From Isosphaeraceae bacterium (GTDB taxonomy: Bacteria > Planctomycetota > Planctomycetia > Isosphaerales > Isosphaeraceae), in contig JAJPJC010000170.1 of the NCBI GenBank assembly GCA_021324445.1, positions 1-36,008 on the forward strand: a stretch of 36,008 nt of DNA, given 5' to 3'. Position 1 is the stretch's first letter. Each line of letters opens with the position of its first letter. This document shows positions 16,428 through 26,552 of this stretch, piece after piece. The position numbers and the translations under genes were made by a program. The notes beneath the pieces are model-generated. The model did not search any database and was not told where the DNA came from. It saw only the letters and a program-made list of their open reading frames with translations.

Positions 16428-17709
16428 TGTCTCCGCGCGCGGTGGGGAGATCCTCGTCGCCCGGCGGGGTGCGGCGAGTGCCGGTCATCAGGTCGATGAT
16501 GATGTTCTGGAACCGGTGGATCGACTCCTCGAACCGGAAGCACATCCGGCCGCCCGGGTACGCCGAGGCGGCCAGCCCCTTCTGCACCCGCTCGACGGCC
16601 GCGATGTCCTGGGCGTTGACCGCATCCCAGAAGGTGAAGATCGCCGCGCACTTCGCCGCGGCGCCGGGCGCCGCCAGCACGTCGGGGTGGACGAGCATGT
16701 CGGCGGATTCGATCGTGCGGGTTACGCCGTCGGGACGGTACAGCAGCGTGAAGAGGTGATGGGGCAGCAGGAACAGCGCGAGGTTGGGCACGATCAGGAT
16801 CCAGTAGGCCGTCTCGGCGTCCTTGGCGGTGAGTCCGGGCATGGCCGGGAGCGCGTCGACGTCGATCGGCAGGCCCGGGTTCCGGGCCAGGGGCGTGGTG
16901 CACATGCCCGTGTACATGCCGGGGCCCTGGAATCGCTGGTGGTTGTCCAGGCTGGAGACCGTATTCAGCTCCGGGTGGACCCAGGGCAGGTGATAATACT
17001 CCATGAAGTTCTCGGCGATGAGCTTCCAGTTCGCCTGCACCTCGATCGGCTTGCGCCTCCAGAGCTGGAGCTCGGCAAAGGGATAGTGTCCCAGCCGCCG
17101 GTCGAGGTCGCCGAGCCACTCCTCGAGCGGTCGAGCGGCCGGGTTGAGGTTCACGAAGACGAAGCAGCCCCAGGTGTCGACCCGGACCGGCAGCAGGCCG
17201 TAGTCTTCCTTGCGGAAGTCCTTGACCTCGGTGAGCCCGTACGCGGCCCGCTCCGCCTCGGGGATATCCAATCCCTTGAAGTACGGCGCGCCGAGCAGTC
17301 GGCCGTCGAGGGCATAGCCCCAGGAGTGGTACGGGCAGCGGATGACGTCGCGGTGGCCGTCCTCCGCGACCAGCATCGACCCGCGGTGCCGGCAGACGTT
17401 ATAGAACGCGTGGAGCTTCCGGGCTTTATCGCGGGTGACCAGGATCGGCTGGCCGGCCACCGTCGCCACGAGGGTAGCGCCCGGCTCGGCGAGCTGCGCG
17501 GTGTAGCCGACGCAGACCCAGCCTTCGGCGAAGACCCGCTGGCGCTCGATCTCGTAATAATCCGCCGAGCGGTAGGCCTCCGGGTTGAGAGTCATCGCGC
17601 GGTCCACGGGCAACCGGGTGGCGCGGTACGTCTCCTCGAGGGTAAAGTCCACGCCCCGCGGCAGGGACGGCCGGGCTTCGGGGACAGTTTCAGTCGCACC
17701 AGGCGTCAT
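16378..17709 (-). CDS. Rieske non-heme iron oxygenase, alpha subunit (GbcA/stachydrine demethylase-like)
   Basis: 443 residues. The Rieske [2Fe-2S] ligands are Cys106-x-His108 and Cys125-x2-His128 (NVCRHRG, RCPYHSWGY). The catalytic domain has NWKLIAENFMEYYHLPWVHP, giving the two iron histidines. The overall arrangement and downstream partner resemble glycine-betaine or stachydrine demethylases, which oxidise an N-methyl group to formaldehyde; a dedicated reductase is not in the window. The start at 17709 follows GGGAG at good spacing; an ATG 6 bp earlier is too close to it, and the longer frame to 17874 adds Pro/Arg-rich non-homologous sequence. The last 16 codons lie inside the inverted repeat, so the natural C-terminus has probably been replaced by repeat sequence (ends RQAKA). 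Confidence 0.92.
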   Translation of the reverse strand: MTPGATETVPEARPSLPRGVDFTLEETYRATRLPVDRAMTLNPEAYRSADYYEIERQRVFAEGWVCVGYTAQLAEPGATLVATVAGQPILVTRDKARKLHAFYNVCRHRGSMLVAEDGHRDVIRCPYHSWGYALDGRLLGAPYFKGLDIPEAERAAYGLTEVKDFRKEDYGLLPVRVDTWGCFVFVNLNPAARPLEEWLGDLDRRLGHYPFAELQLWRRKPIEVQANWKLIAENFMEYYHLPWVHPELNTVSSLDNHQRFQGPGMYTGMCTTPLARNPGLPIDVDALPAMPGLTAKDAETAYWILIVPNLALFLLPHHLFTLLYRPDGVTRTIESADMLVHPDVLAAPGAAAKCAAIFTFWDAVNAQDIAAVERVQKGLAASAYPGGRMCFRFEESIHRFQNIIIDLMTGTRRTPPGDEDLPTARGDSRSGFSLTESERQAKA

Positions 17710-17933
17710 CGTCATCTCCCGGTCTGCGGTCGGTGGCCACGGTGGTTCCTCCACCTCCGCGAGGATATCCTCCCGTGGCCGGGGCGGTCCAGGGCGCGGG
17801 ACTTCAGCCCGATCGCCGGTCAGGCGCCCTCCGTGCTGTTCCGAACCTCCAGATGCTGTCATCCGTATAGTCAATGGGGTGCGGACCGGCGACAGTCGCC
17901 ACGAGGGCCCTCGAGGAGACCAGACCGTTGCTC

Positions 17934-18632
17934 ATGCGCGGACAGTTGCAGACGGCTCGACCGGACGCCGAAGCCGGGCGGTTATGGGCACGTCCCATGG
18001 ATGAGGTCATGGCCGCCCCGGTCGGGTTGCACTCGCTGGGGTTGGGTCACGAGCGTGATGGCTTGTATTACATACCGGCTGGATACCGCGCCGATCGGCC
18101 CATGCCGCTGGTCGTCTGGCTGCACGGCGCCGGCGGCAACGCCGCGGACGGCCTGGCTCCGCTCTGCGGGCTGGCCGATGCGCGTGGGCTGATCCTGCTG
18201 GCGCCCGAGTCGCGGCGCCGGACCTGGGACGCCATCCGGGGCGAAATCGGCCCGGACGTGGCCTTCATCGACCGGTCGTTGCGCTCCGTCTTCAGCCGAT
18301 ACTCCGTGGACCCGGCCCACCTGGCCATCGCCGGCTTCTCCGATGGCGCCAGTTACGCGCTGTTGCTCGGGCTGACCAACGGTGACCTGTTCACTCATGT
18401 CATGGCCTTTGCGCCGGGGCAAATGGCCCCCGAGGAGTCACGGGGCCGGCCTCGGCTGTTCATCGCGCACGGGATGCGCGACAGCGTCGTGCCGATCTCG
18501 TGCAGTCGTCGCCTCGTGCCGCAGCTCCGTCGCGACGGTTACGAGGTGCGCTTCCAGGAGTTCGACGGCTCCCACACCGTGCCGGCGGAGGTCGTCCGCG
18601 CGGCGATCGACTGGTTCGCGCCGATCCGTTGA
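17934..18632 (+). CDS. Alpha/beta hydrolase, esterase/phospholipase-carboxylesterase type
   Basis: About 232 residues. WLHGAGGN forms the oxyanion region, GFSDGA the nucleophile elbow (Ser), HGMRDSVVP carries the acid Asp and DGSHTVP the His, so the triad is complete. The fold begins at about residue 30 (HERDGLYYIPAGYRADRP). No signal peptide is evident, so it is probably cytosolic. The start is uncertain: ATG 17934 has GAGGAG 15 bp upstream, and in-frame ATGs also occur at 17874 and 17998. It is divergent from the Rieske gene, so the space between them, about 220 bp with this start, probably holds both promoters. Substrate not deducible. Confidence 0.88.
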   Translation: MRGQLQTARPDAEAGRLWARPMDEVMAAPVGLHSLGLGHERDGLYYIPAGYRADRPMPLVVWLHGAGGNAADGLAPLCGLADARGLILLAPESRRRTWDAIRGEIGPDVAFIDRSLRSVFSRYSVDPAHLAIAGFSDGASYALLLGLTNGDLFTHVMAFAPGQMAPEESRGRPRLFIAHGMRDSVVPISCSRRLVPQLRRDGYEVRFQEFDGSHTVPAEVVRAAIDWFAPIR

Positions 18633-18731
18633 GGATCGAGTCGCCCCTTCCTTCTCGGGCGGCAACCTGCTAACACTGTGCAGCGAGGACCACCCGGCGG
18701 GATCGCGGACCGGGCCCTCACGGCTCCGCGC

Positions 18732-18739
18732 GGGGAGGA
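18732..18739 (+). promoter_or_regulatory. Shine-Dalgarno GGGGAGGA selecting a TTG start
   Basis: It lies 6 bp before TTG 18746. No in-frame ATG lies before the Rossmann motif, so the site decides the start of the next gene. Confidence 0.7.
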
Positions 18740-18745
18740 TCGGAA

Positions 18746-19957
18746 TTGGACACGACCTGCTGCATCGCCGGTGGCGGACCCGCGGGCATGGTGCTGGGCT
18801 TCCTGCTGGCGCGGGCTGGGGTCGACGTCGTGGTCCTCGAGAAGCACGGCGACTTCCTGAGGGATTTCCGCGGCGACACGATCCACCCCTCCACGCTCGA
18901 AGTCTTTTACGAGCTTGGCTTGCTGGACGAGTTCCTGAAGCGGCCCCACCAGGAAGCCCGGGAACTGACCGGCGTGATCGGCGGTGTCGAGGTCCCGATC
19001 GCCGACTTCACCCATCTCCCGACCCACTGCCGCTTCATCGCCTTCATGCCCCAGTGGGATTTCCTCGACTTCATCGCGGACCACGCCAAGCGATTCCCGT
19101 CGTTCCACCTCAGGATGCACGCGGAGGTCACCGGGCTCCTCGAAGCTGGGGACCGGATTGCCGGCGTGCGCGCGACGACTCCGGACGGTCCCCTGGAGGT
19201 CCGCGCCGCGTTGACCGTCGGCGCCGACGGTCGCCACTCGACGGTCCGGGAACGGGCCGGCCTGGAGGTCCTGGATGTCGGCGCTCCGATGGACGTGCTC
19301 TGGATGCGACTCCCGCGCCGCGCGACCGACCCCGAGGAGCCGATGGGCCGGTTCGATCAAGGGAAGATCTTGGTGATGATCTACCGTGGCGACTACTGGC
19401 AGTGTGGCTATGTCATCCCCAAGGGGGAATACGACGAGATTCGCCAGCGTGGCCTGGAGTCATTGCGGCAAGACATCGTGGCAATCGCCCCGTTCGTGAG
19501 CGACCGGGTTGCCGAGCTCGCAAGCTGGGACGACATCAAGCTCTTGACCGTGACCGTCGATCACCTCCGCCAGTGGTCTCGGCCGGGCCTGCTCTGCATC
19601 GGCGACGCGGCCCATGCGATGTCGCCGGTCGGCGGGGTCGGCATCAACCTGGCCATCCAGGACGCCGTCGCCGCGGCCAACCTCCTGGCACGCCCCCTCC
19701 GTGAAGGCCGGGTCACGACCGACGACCTCCAGAAAGTCCAGAGCCGGAGGACCCTCCCGACCCGGCTCACCCAGCGCGCGCAGGTGCTCATCCAGAACCG
19801 CGTCATCGGCCGCGTGATTGGTGGCAGTGGCAGGCTCACGCTCCCCTGGCCCTTGAGGCTGCTCCGCCGCTTCCCATTCCTGCGGCGGATCCCCGCGCGT
19901 CTGATCGGCATCGGCTTCCGCCCCGAGCACGTCCGGTCGCCCGCGGCGAGCGGATAG
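18746..19957 (+). CDS. FAD-dependent oxidoreductase, PHBH/UbiH-type monooxygenase family
   Basis: 403 residues starting at TTG. The N-terminal CCIAGGGPAGMVLGFLLARAG is the Rossmann dinucleotide fold, VGADGRHSTVR is the DG motif, and CIGDAAHAMSPVGGVGINLA is the second FAD (GD) motif. All three hallmarks of class A flavin monooxygenases are present. The C-terminus is short and basic, with no thioredoxin-like extension. The likely reaction is NAD(P)H- and O2-dependent hydroxylation or epoxidation of an aromatic or isoprenoid-like substrate, but the substrate is unknown. It is convergent with the SDR gene, 12 bp between stops. A tailoring role for the PKS-NRPS product is conceivable, but the 6-kb distance and the unrelated genes between argue against it. 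Confidence 0.9.
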   Translation: MDTTCCIAGGGPAGMVLGFLLARAGVDVVVLEKHGDFLRDFRGDTIHPSTLEVFYELGLLDEFLKRPHQEARELTGVIGGVEVPIADFTHLPTHCRFIAFMPQWDFLDFIADHAKRFPSFHLRMHAEVTGLLEAGDRIAGVRATTPDGPLEVRAALTVGADGRHSTVRERAGLEVLDVGAPMDVLWMRLPRRATDPEEPMGRFDQGKILVMIYRGDYWQCGYVIPKGEYDEIRQRGLESLRQDIVAIAPFVSDRVAELASWDDIKLLTVTVDHLRQWSRPGLLCIGDAAHAMSPVGGVGINLAIQDAVAAANLLARPLREGRVTTDDLQKVQSRRTLPTRLTQRAQVLIQNRVIGRVIGGSGRLTLPWPLRLLRRFPFLRRIPARLIGIGFRPEHVRSPAASG

Positions 19958-19969
19958 CCCGGGCCGGCC

Positions 19970-20734
19970 TTATTCCTGGTAATGCCAGGCCAGGCCGCCG
20001 TCGACATAGTAGGTTGAGCCGGTGACATAGTCGGCGTCGGACGAGGCCAGGAATGCGGCCAGCGCCGCCACGTCCTCCGGTTTGCCCATCCTCCCTAGCG
20101 GGATCTGCTTCAAGAGCCGCTCGACTCGGGGTTTGTCGTCGAGCAGGGAACGGTTGATCTCCGTGGCGATGGCACCGGGAGCAATGCCGTTGACCGTGAT
20201 ACCATGCGGACCGAGCTCGACGGCCAGGTCCCGGGTCAGGAGCTGCAAGCCCCCCTTGCTCGCGCAGTACGAGGCATAGCCGGGGAACGGAAGCTCTTCA
20301 TGCACCGAGCTGATGTTGATGATCTTGCCCGGCCGCTTCGTCCCGATCAGGTGCCTGGCGAACGCCTGGCTGGTGAAGAACGCGCCTTTGAGATTCACGT
20401 GGAGGACCGTGTCGTAATCCTGCTCCGAGACCTCGACGAAGGGCGATCGCTTCTCGATCCCGGCGTTGTTGACCAGGATGTCGAGTGATCCGAGCTGGCG
20501 CACGGCTTCCTCGACCAGGCGTCTGGCCTCGTCGGCGTGCGCCAGGTCGGCGCGGATGAGGATGCCCCGGCGGCCGGCCGCCTCGACCTCGGCAAGCGTC
20601 TGCCTCGCCTCGCCCTCGATGTGGAGGTCGTTGATCGCGATCTCCGCCCCCTCCCGGGCCAACCGGATCGCGATCGCGCGGCCGATGCCCCGCCCGCTCC
20701 CCGTGACCAATGCCCGCTTGCCTTCGAGTCGCAT
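19970..20734 (-). CDS. Short-chain dehydrogenase/reductase (SDR), classical type
   Basis: 254 residues. TGSGRGIG binds the cofactor, NNAGIEKRSP follows the strand-4 motif, INISSVHE carries the catalytic Ser, and YCASKGG gives Tyr-x3-Lys. The Asp in INDLH after strand 2 suggests NAD preference. It ends in YVTGSTYYVDGG, typical of glucose 1-dehydrogenase-like members. The ATG at 20734 follows GGAGG with 7-bp spacing; the frame extends to 20854 but without family-like sequence. Cytosolic; substrate not predictable. Confidence 0.92.
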   Translation of the reverse strand: MRLEGKRALVTGSGRGIGRAIAIRLAREGAEIAINDLHIEGEARQTLAEVEAAGRRGILIRADLAHADEARRLVEEAVRQLGSLDILVNNAGIEKRSPFVEVSEQDYDTVLHVNLKGAFFTSQAFARHLIGTKRPGKIINISSVHEELPFPGYASYCASKGGLQLLTRDLAVELGPHGITVNGIAPGAIATEINRSLLDDKPRVERLLKQIPLGRMGKPEDVAALAAFLASSDADYVTGSTYYVDGGLAWHYQE

Positions 20735-20887
20735 GGCTTTGCCTCCACAGGCACACTCTGCCCAAGCTCCGATCCGGCAAGACCCGTACCGATGCGAAAT
20801 CGCCGCGTCGGGGCGTGCCGTTCCGGGCGTTCCCGCTGGGCGACTTCGTTGCAAGTGCCGAGCCTTTTCCCGGAAACCTCGACCGGA

Positions 20888-23065
<2,178 letters not shown>

Positions 23066-23234
23066 GGCGCGGACACCGGACCGGTCGGCATCGCCAGCGT
23101 GACCTCAGGGTGAAGGAGCGCGAATCGTTCCGCATCCAGTCTTACGACCACGACCGAGGCCGTCAAGACGGCGCGGCTGCATGCACCCCAGTCTCGCGGA
23201 GCGGAGGTCCGTCGGTCGTCGCCCAGCCCTCTTG

Positions 23235-23292
23235 GTGGGGCGGCCGCCCTCGGCGGTCCGAGCGGGACGACCGCCACGGGCGGCTGCCCCAC
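23235..23292. terminator. Large nested stem-loop between cpaE-like and cstA genes
   Basis: The outer arms 23235-23248 and 23279-23292 pair over 14 bp with one imperfect pair. The inner arms GGCGGTC (23252-23258) and GACCGCC (23269-23275) pair perfectly, separated from the outer stem by a symmetrical 3/3 internal loop, with a 10-nt loop at the tip. It lies about 90 bp downstream of the CpaE-like stop on the minus strand, which fits a terminator. The rest of 23066-23380 holds no gene I can support. Confidence 0.55.
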
Positions 23293-23380
23293 AGGGGGAT
23301 TCCCCACCGGCGGGGTGAATCGGTCGAGCCATGCGCGGGCCGCCGACCCCCCGGGCGTCGCGGGCCATCCCTGGTTCATT

Positions 23381-24565
23381 TCATTTCTTGGACGCCCCGA
23401 AGACACGACTCATGAGCCGCTTCCCCAAGGGCTTGTTGGCCTGGGGCCGTTCCAGCCCCAAGAGGGCGTGGATCAGGACGTCGAGATCGCGGAGGATGGG
23501 CGACTGCGAGGCCGCCTGGCGCAAGGGCCGGCCTTCGTTGATCGACTGGCTGACAGAGCGGTAGTCATTGGCGATGGTCAGGACTTTCGGCACCCTCAGC
23601 AAATCCTTGAAGTCGTCGGCGGTGAACCGTTTCAGCTCGGGGTGATAGCGATTGATCACAATCGTGAGGGAATGGTTCATCCGCTCCGTGGGGAATGTCT
23701 CGCAGTACAACTTCAGCATCCGCATTGAGTGGATGTTCTGCAACCCCACAAGGATCACCTGATCGGCCATCTCGAGCACCTCGGAATCCGGAGCGTTGTA
23801 CACGGAGGGCACATCGAGTACGATGACATCGGCCAGGTTCGTGAGGTGCTCGACGATCGAGTACAGCTCCGGCGGTTGCACCAGGGACGGGCGACAGACC
23901 TGGTCGGGGCCCCCGAGGACCTTGAACCCCTCGACGACGGGAACCAGGGCATTCTCGATCAGGAGATCGTCGACGCGGTGGATATCCCGGAGGAGCTGGG
24001 GGAGCGTCACCTGCGGATGGACCTCCAGCATCGAGGCCAGCGCCCCGACCTGGGGAGTCAGCTCGGCCAGGATCGTCTTGCGCCGGAACTGGGTGGCGAT
24101 CTCCGCGGCGATGTTGATCGCGACCGTCGTCGCCCCGCTGCCTCCGGTCGCGCCCGTGACGGCGAAGACATGGCACTCGTCCACCCCTGTGCCGTTCTGC
24201 GTTCCGACCTGCCGCAGCGCCAGTTGAAATTCCTCGCGGGCCAGGGGGAGCTGCACCACCTGGCTTGCGCCGGCCCGATTCACACGGAGGGCCTCCTGGA
24301 GGGAAGCCTGGCCGGGCAAAAGCGCCAGGATCGGCCAGGGGCCCAGTTGTTCACCGATCCGCCGGATCGAGTCGGTGTCGCACTCGGCACCCATCTGGAC
24401 GATGAGCAGGCGGACCTTGCTCCTGGATCGGCGGAGGGACTCACAGGCGGCCCCCGGGGAGCGGAACTCGCTCTCCACGTCAACCCTTGCCTGCATCAAC
24501 TCGTGGCGCACATCGGGCAAGTATGTCTCATCGATCCCCACCAGGACGACGGGCAACTGATTCAT
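23381..24565 (-). CDS. CpaE/TadZ-like ATPase
   Basis: 394 residues. The N-terminal 1-125 resembles a degenerate receiver domain (LPVVLVGIDETYLPDVRHEL, LLIVQMGAEC). The C-terminal domain is of the MinD/ParA type, with GATGGSGATTVAINIAAEIA in place of the lysine-rich Walker A. GGxGATT is the form usual in CpaE/TadZ proteins, which place tight-adherence pilus or type II secretion-like machinery at a cell site. DVIVLDVPSVYN is the Walker B-like region. No other tad/cpa genes are in the window, so it may serve a distant locus. The ATG at 24565 is preceded by GGTGGGAT. The frame extends to 24652 without conserved sequence. Confidence 0.85.
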   Translation of the reverse strand: MNQLPVVLVGIDETYLPDVRHELMQARVDVESEFRSPGAACESLRRSRSKVRLLIVQMGAECDTDSIRRIGEQLGPWPILALLPGQASLQEALRVNRAGASQVVQLPLAREEFQLALRQVGTQNGTGVDECHVFAVTGATGGSGATTVAINIAAEIATQFRRKTILAELTPQVGALASMLEVHPQVTLPQLLRDIHRVDDLLIENALVPVVEGFKVLGGPDQVCRPSLVQPPELYSIVEHLTNLADVIVLDVPSVYNAPDSEVLEMADQVILVGLQNIHSMRMLKLYCETFPTERMNHSLTIVINRYHPELKRFTADDFKDLLRVPKVLTIANDYRSVSQSINEGRPLRQAASQSPILRDLDVLIHALLGLERPQANKPLGKRLMSRVFGASKK

Positions 24566-24779
24566 CGCTATCCCACCCTGGAGATCCGCTCCACCCCTTG
24601 ACAATGAAGATTGGACCCAACCTTCCTGGGAGCCAACGCCGGCCGCTGCCAAGACCGCAGGGCAGGGTTTTCGGCGGCGATCCTAAAACTAGTGTAGGAC
24701 ATGATGCACGCGAACCCCTCAATTCCCTTGCGGAGCGGCCAGGATGGGGATCGGGAGCGTGAGGGGCGATCGGGGTCGG

Positions 24780-25283
24780 TCATCCGGAGGGCTCGGTGAC
24801 GGTCTCTCGCCGCCAGATGGCCAGGGACGGCGCGGGATACTCCAGGAACCAGATCTCCTCCTCGACTCCCAGTTCCTCCGCGAACCGGTGCGCCACCAGG
24901 TGGTTGACCACCTCCAGCGAGGCGGCGAGGAAATCCGTCCGTGCGTCAGGGGTCTCGCCTGAGTTGTGGAAGATGAACCGGATGACCAGCACCCGTTCGT
25001 CGACCGGTCCCTGCGGTGCGAGATAACGGCCGTCCATCTCGTAGATCGAGTAGCCCCGCGACGCCTGGCAGAGGGTCTTGATCCAGGTCTCCTCGTCGAA
25101 TGCGGGATCCTGCTGCCGCCGCCGGGCGATCGATTCCCGCACGAACGGGATCGCGCGGATCGCCGCCTCGTTGAAGAGGTCTTCCAGGACCTCCTGGACC
25201 TTGCCGAAGTAACCGAGCTTTTTGGGCAGGATCACCTCGTACATGCGGGCCGGTTTCGGCCCTTCCAGGCGGTAGTCGACCAT
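24780..25283 (-). CDS. Conserved hypothetical protein
   Basis: 167 residues from the ATG at 25283. The upstream open frame to 25463 reads Pro/Arg-rich and overlaps the next gene. The sequence is well-formed alpha/beta: VILPKKLGYFGKVQEVLEDLF, KTLCQASRGYSIYEMDGRYL, ERVLVIRFIFHNSG, EVVNHLVAHRFAEELGVEEEIWFL. No transmembrane segment and no motif I can assign. It lies 37 bp downstream of the endonuclease III-like gene on the same strand, so the two may be co-transcribed. Function unknown. Confidence 0.75.
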   Translation of the reverse strand: MVDYRLEGPKPARMYEVILPKKLGYFGKVQEVLEDLFNEAAIRAIPFVRESIARRRQQDPAFDEETWIKTLCQASRGYSIYEMDGRYLAPQGPVDERVLVIRFIFHNSGETPDARTDFLAASLEVVNHLVAHRFAEELGVEEEIWFLEYPAPSLAIWRRETVTEPSG

Positions 25284-25320
25284 GGGCGTGGGTCCTGGAT
25301 CCCGAGGAGACCAGCGGCGG

Positions 25321-26040
25321 TCAGTCGTCCCCGCCGCGGGGTCCCCCCTCGGGAAGCAGGCCCTCCAGGGGACAGCCGTCACAGTGGGGAGCCGCAGCCC
25401 GGCAGAATTGCCGCCCGAGTTGCTCCATCCCATGGGCCAGCTCGGCCAGATCGGCGGCCGCATCTTCCTCGAGCGTGTCGGCCTGGTCGGCGGCCTGATC
25501 CACCAGGGCGTCGCGTGCTTCGTCGTACGTCGCGGTCGGGTCGAGCCAGCCGTGGCGGACCAGCACCCGGTACGTGGCCCGATCGACGCGATAAGACGGC
25601 CGCTTCAGGGCAAAAAGGAGGAGGGCGTCGGCATCGGTCATCCCGATGCCCTTGATGGCCGCCAGCTCCCCACGGAGCCACCCCGTCGAGCGATCGGGGT
25701 TGAACAACGAGTCGACCCGGCCGCCGTGGTGTTCGACCAGCCAGCGCGCGAGATGTCGCAGAGGGGCCAGCGCCTTCGCCGACAGGATCGGTCCCTTCTC
25801 GCGGACGGCGTCGCGGATCTCGATGATCTCGACCTCAGCCAGGCGTTCGGGGACGAGGAGCCCGGCCGCGCCGAGCCCTTCGAGGGCCGCCTTCCACCGC
25901 GTCTGCCCGGCCTTCCGCTCCAGCAGGACGGCGATCATCGCCTCGAACGGTTCCAGACCCTCGAAGTGGGACGGGGGCCGGCCAAAGTGCTGGGCCAGCG
26001 CGGCGGACACGTCCCCGAAGGCTTCCTGGAAGGTCGGCAT
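25321..26040 (-). CDS. Endonuclease III-like HhH-GPD protein with incomplete Fe-S site
   Basis: 239 residues. The N-terminal helices contain FEAMIAVLLERKAGQTRWKAAL. The helix-hairpin-helix is ELAAIKGIGMTDADALLLFAL and the catalytic Asp lies in YRVDRATYRVL. The position of the endonuclease III lyase lysine, right after GIG, holds no Lys, suggesting a monofunctional glycosylase or a divergent activity. The C-terminal cluster reads Cys-x6-Cys-x2-Cys, but the fourth Cys (x5 further on) is Leu. HhH-GPD enzymes remove damaged bases in base excision repair. The start is uncertain: ATG 26040 or 26058. It sits 33 bp after rpsT on the same strand. Confidence 0.88.
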   Translation of the reverse strand: MPTFQEAFGDVSAALAQHFGRPPSHFEGLEPFEAMIAVLLERKAGQTRWKAALEGLGAAGLLVPERLAEVEIIEIRDAVREKGPILSAKALAPLRHLARWLVEHHGGRVDSLFNPDRSTGWLRGELAAIKGIGMTDADALLLFALKRPSYRVDRATYRVLVRHGWLDPTATYDEARDALVDQAADQADTLEEDAAADLAELAHGMEQLGRQFCRAAAPHCDGCPLEGLLPEGGPRGGDD

Positions 26041-26073
26041 CGGCTGGGAATCTCGCACGCGAGCCGGCCCGGC

Positions 26074-26367
26074 TCAGGCCGGCGATCCGGCCTGCTGCGC
26101 CTTGGCCATCGCGGCGGCGTAGGCGCGCGCCAGGCTGCTCTTGCGGCGGGCGGCCGTATTGGGATGAAGGACGCGATGGGCACCGGCCTTGTCGATCTTG
26201 GCGAAGGCCGCCTTCAAGTCGTTGGCCGCTTTGTCGAAGTCCTTGGCGGCCACGGCCGCCAGGGTGCGCTTGGTCAGGGTCTTGATGACCTTCTTGGTGA
26301 TCCGGTTGTGCATGCGTCGCTTGACGCTCTGCCGCATGCGCTTGGCCGCAGAGGTTGTATTGGGCAT
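26074..26367 (-). CDS. rpsT: 30S ribosomal protein S20
   Basis: 97 residues, the usual size, rich in Lys, Arg and Ala. MPNTTSAAKRMRQSVKRR, TLTKRTLAAV and the C-terminal HPNTAARRKSSLARAYA are diagnostic of S20, which binds 16S rRNA in the body of the small subunit. The ATG at 26367 is the family start; the open frame upstream to 26475 is not part of it. A GGAG lies only 2 bp before the ATG, an unusually tight spacing. It is probably the first gene of a minus-strand unit with the endonuclease III-like and hypothetical genes. Confidence 0.97.
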   Translation of the reverse strand: MPNTTSAAKRMRQSVKRRMHNRITKKVIKTLTKRTLAAVAAKDFDKAANDLKAAFAKIDKAGAHRVLHPNTAARRKSSLARAYAAAMAKAQQAGSPA

Positions 26368-26552
26368 GGCTCCGTCGGTGATCAGGAGAGGCGGATCCCG
26401 GTCGTGGTCGCCGGCTCGCGCACATCCGGGCCGGGGCGTTCCCTCCCCACTCGTTGAGTTGAGCCGAGGCGGCACAGCCCTACCCCAGCCCGATGCGGCG
26501 GGATCCCTCGATCCGCGAGTCGGGACCCGTCAGGATACCCTGGGTCCGGCGG

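Noticed and set aside
18746..20734. FAD monooxygenase and SDR as tailoring enzymes of the PKS-NRPS product
   Set aside because: They lie more than 6 kb away, are convergent to each other, and are separated from the locus by toxin-antitoxin and amine-catabolism genes. Possible, but unsupported.
23066..23380. Small genes in the cpaE-like/cstA gap
   Set aside because: Open frames on both strands are Arg/Pro/Gly-rich and coincide with the stem-loop; no ribosome site supports a start.
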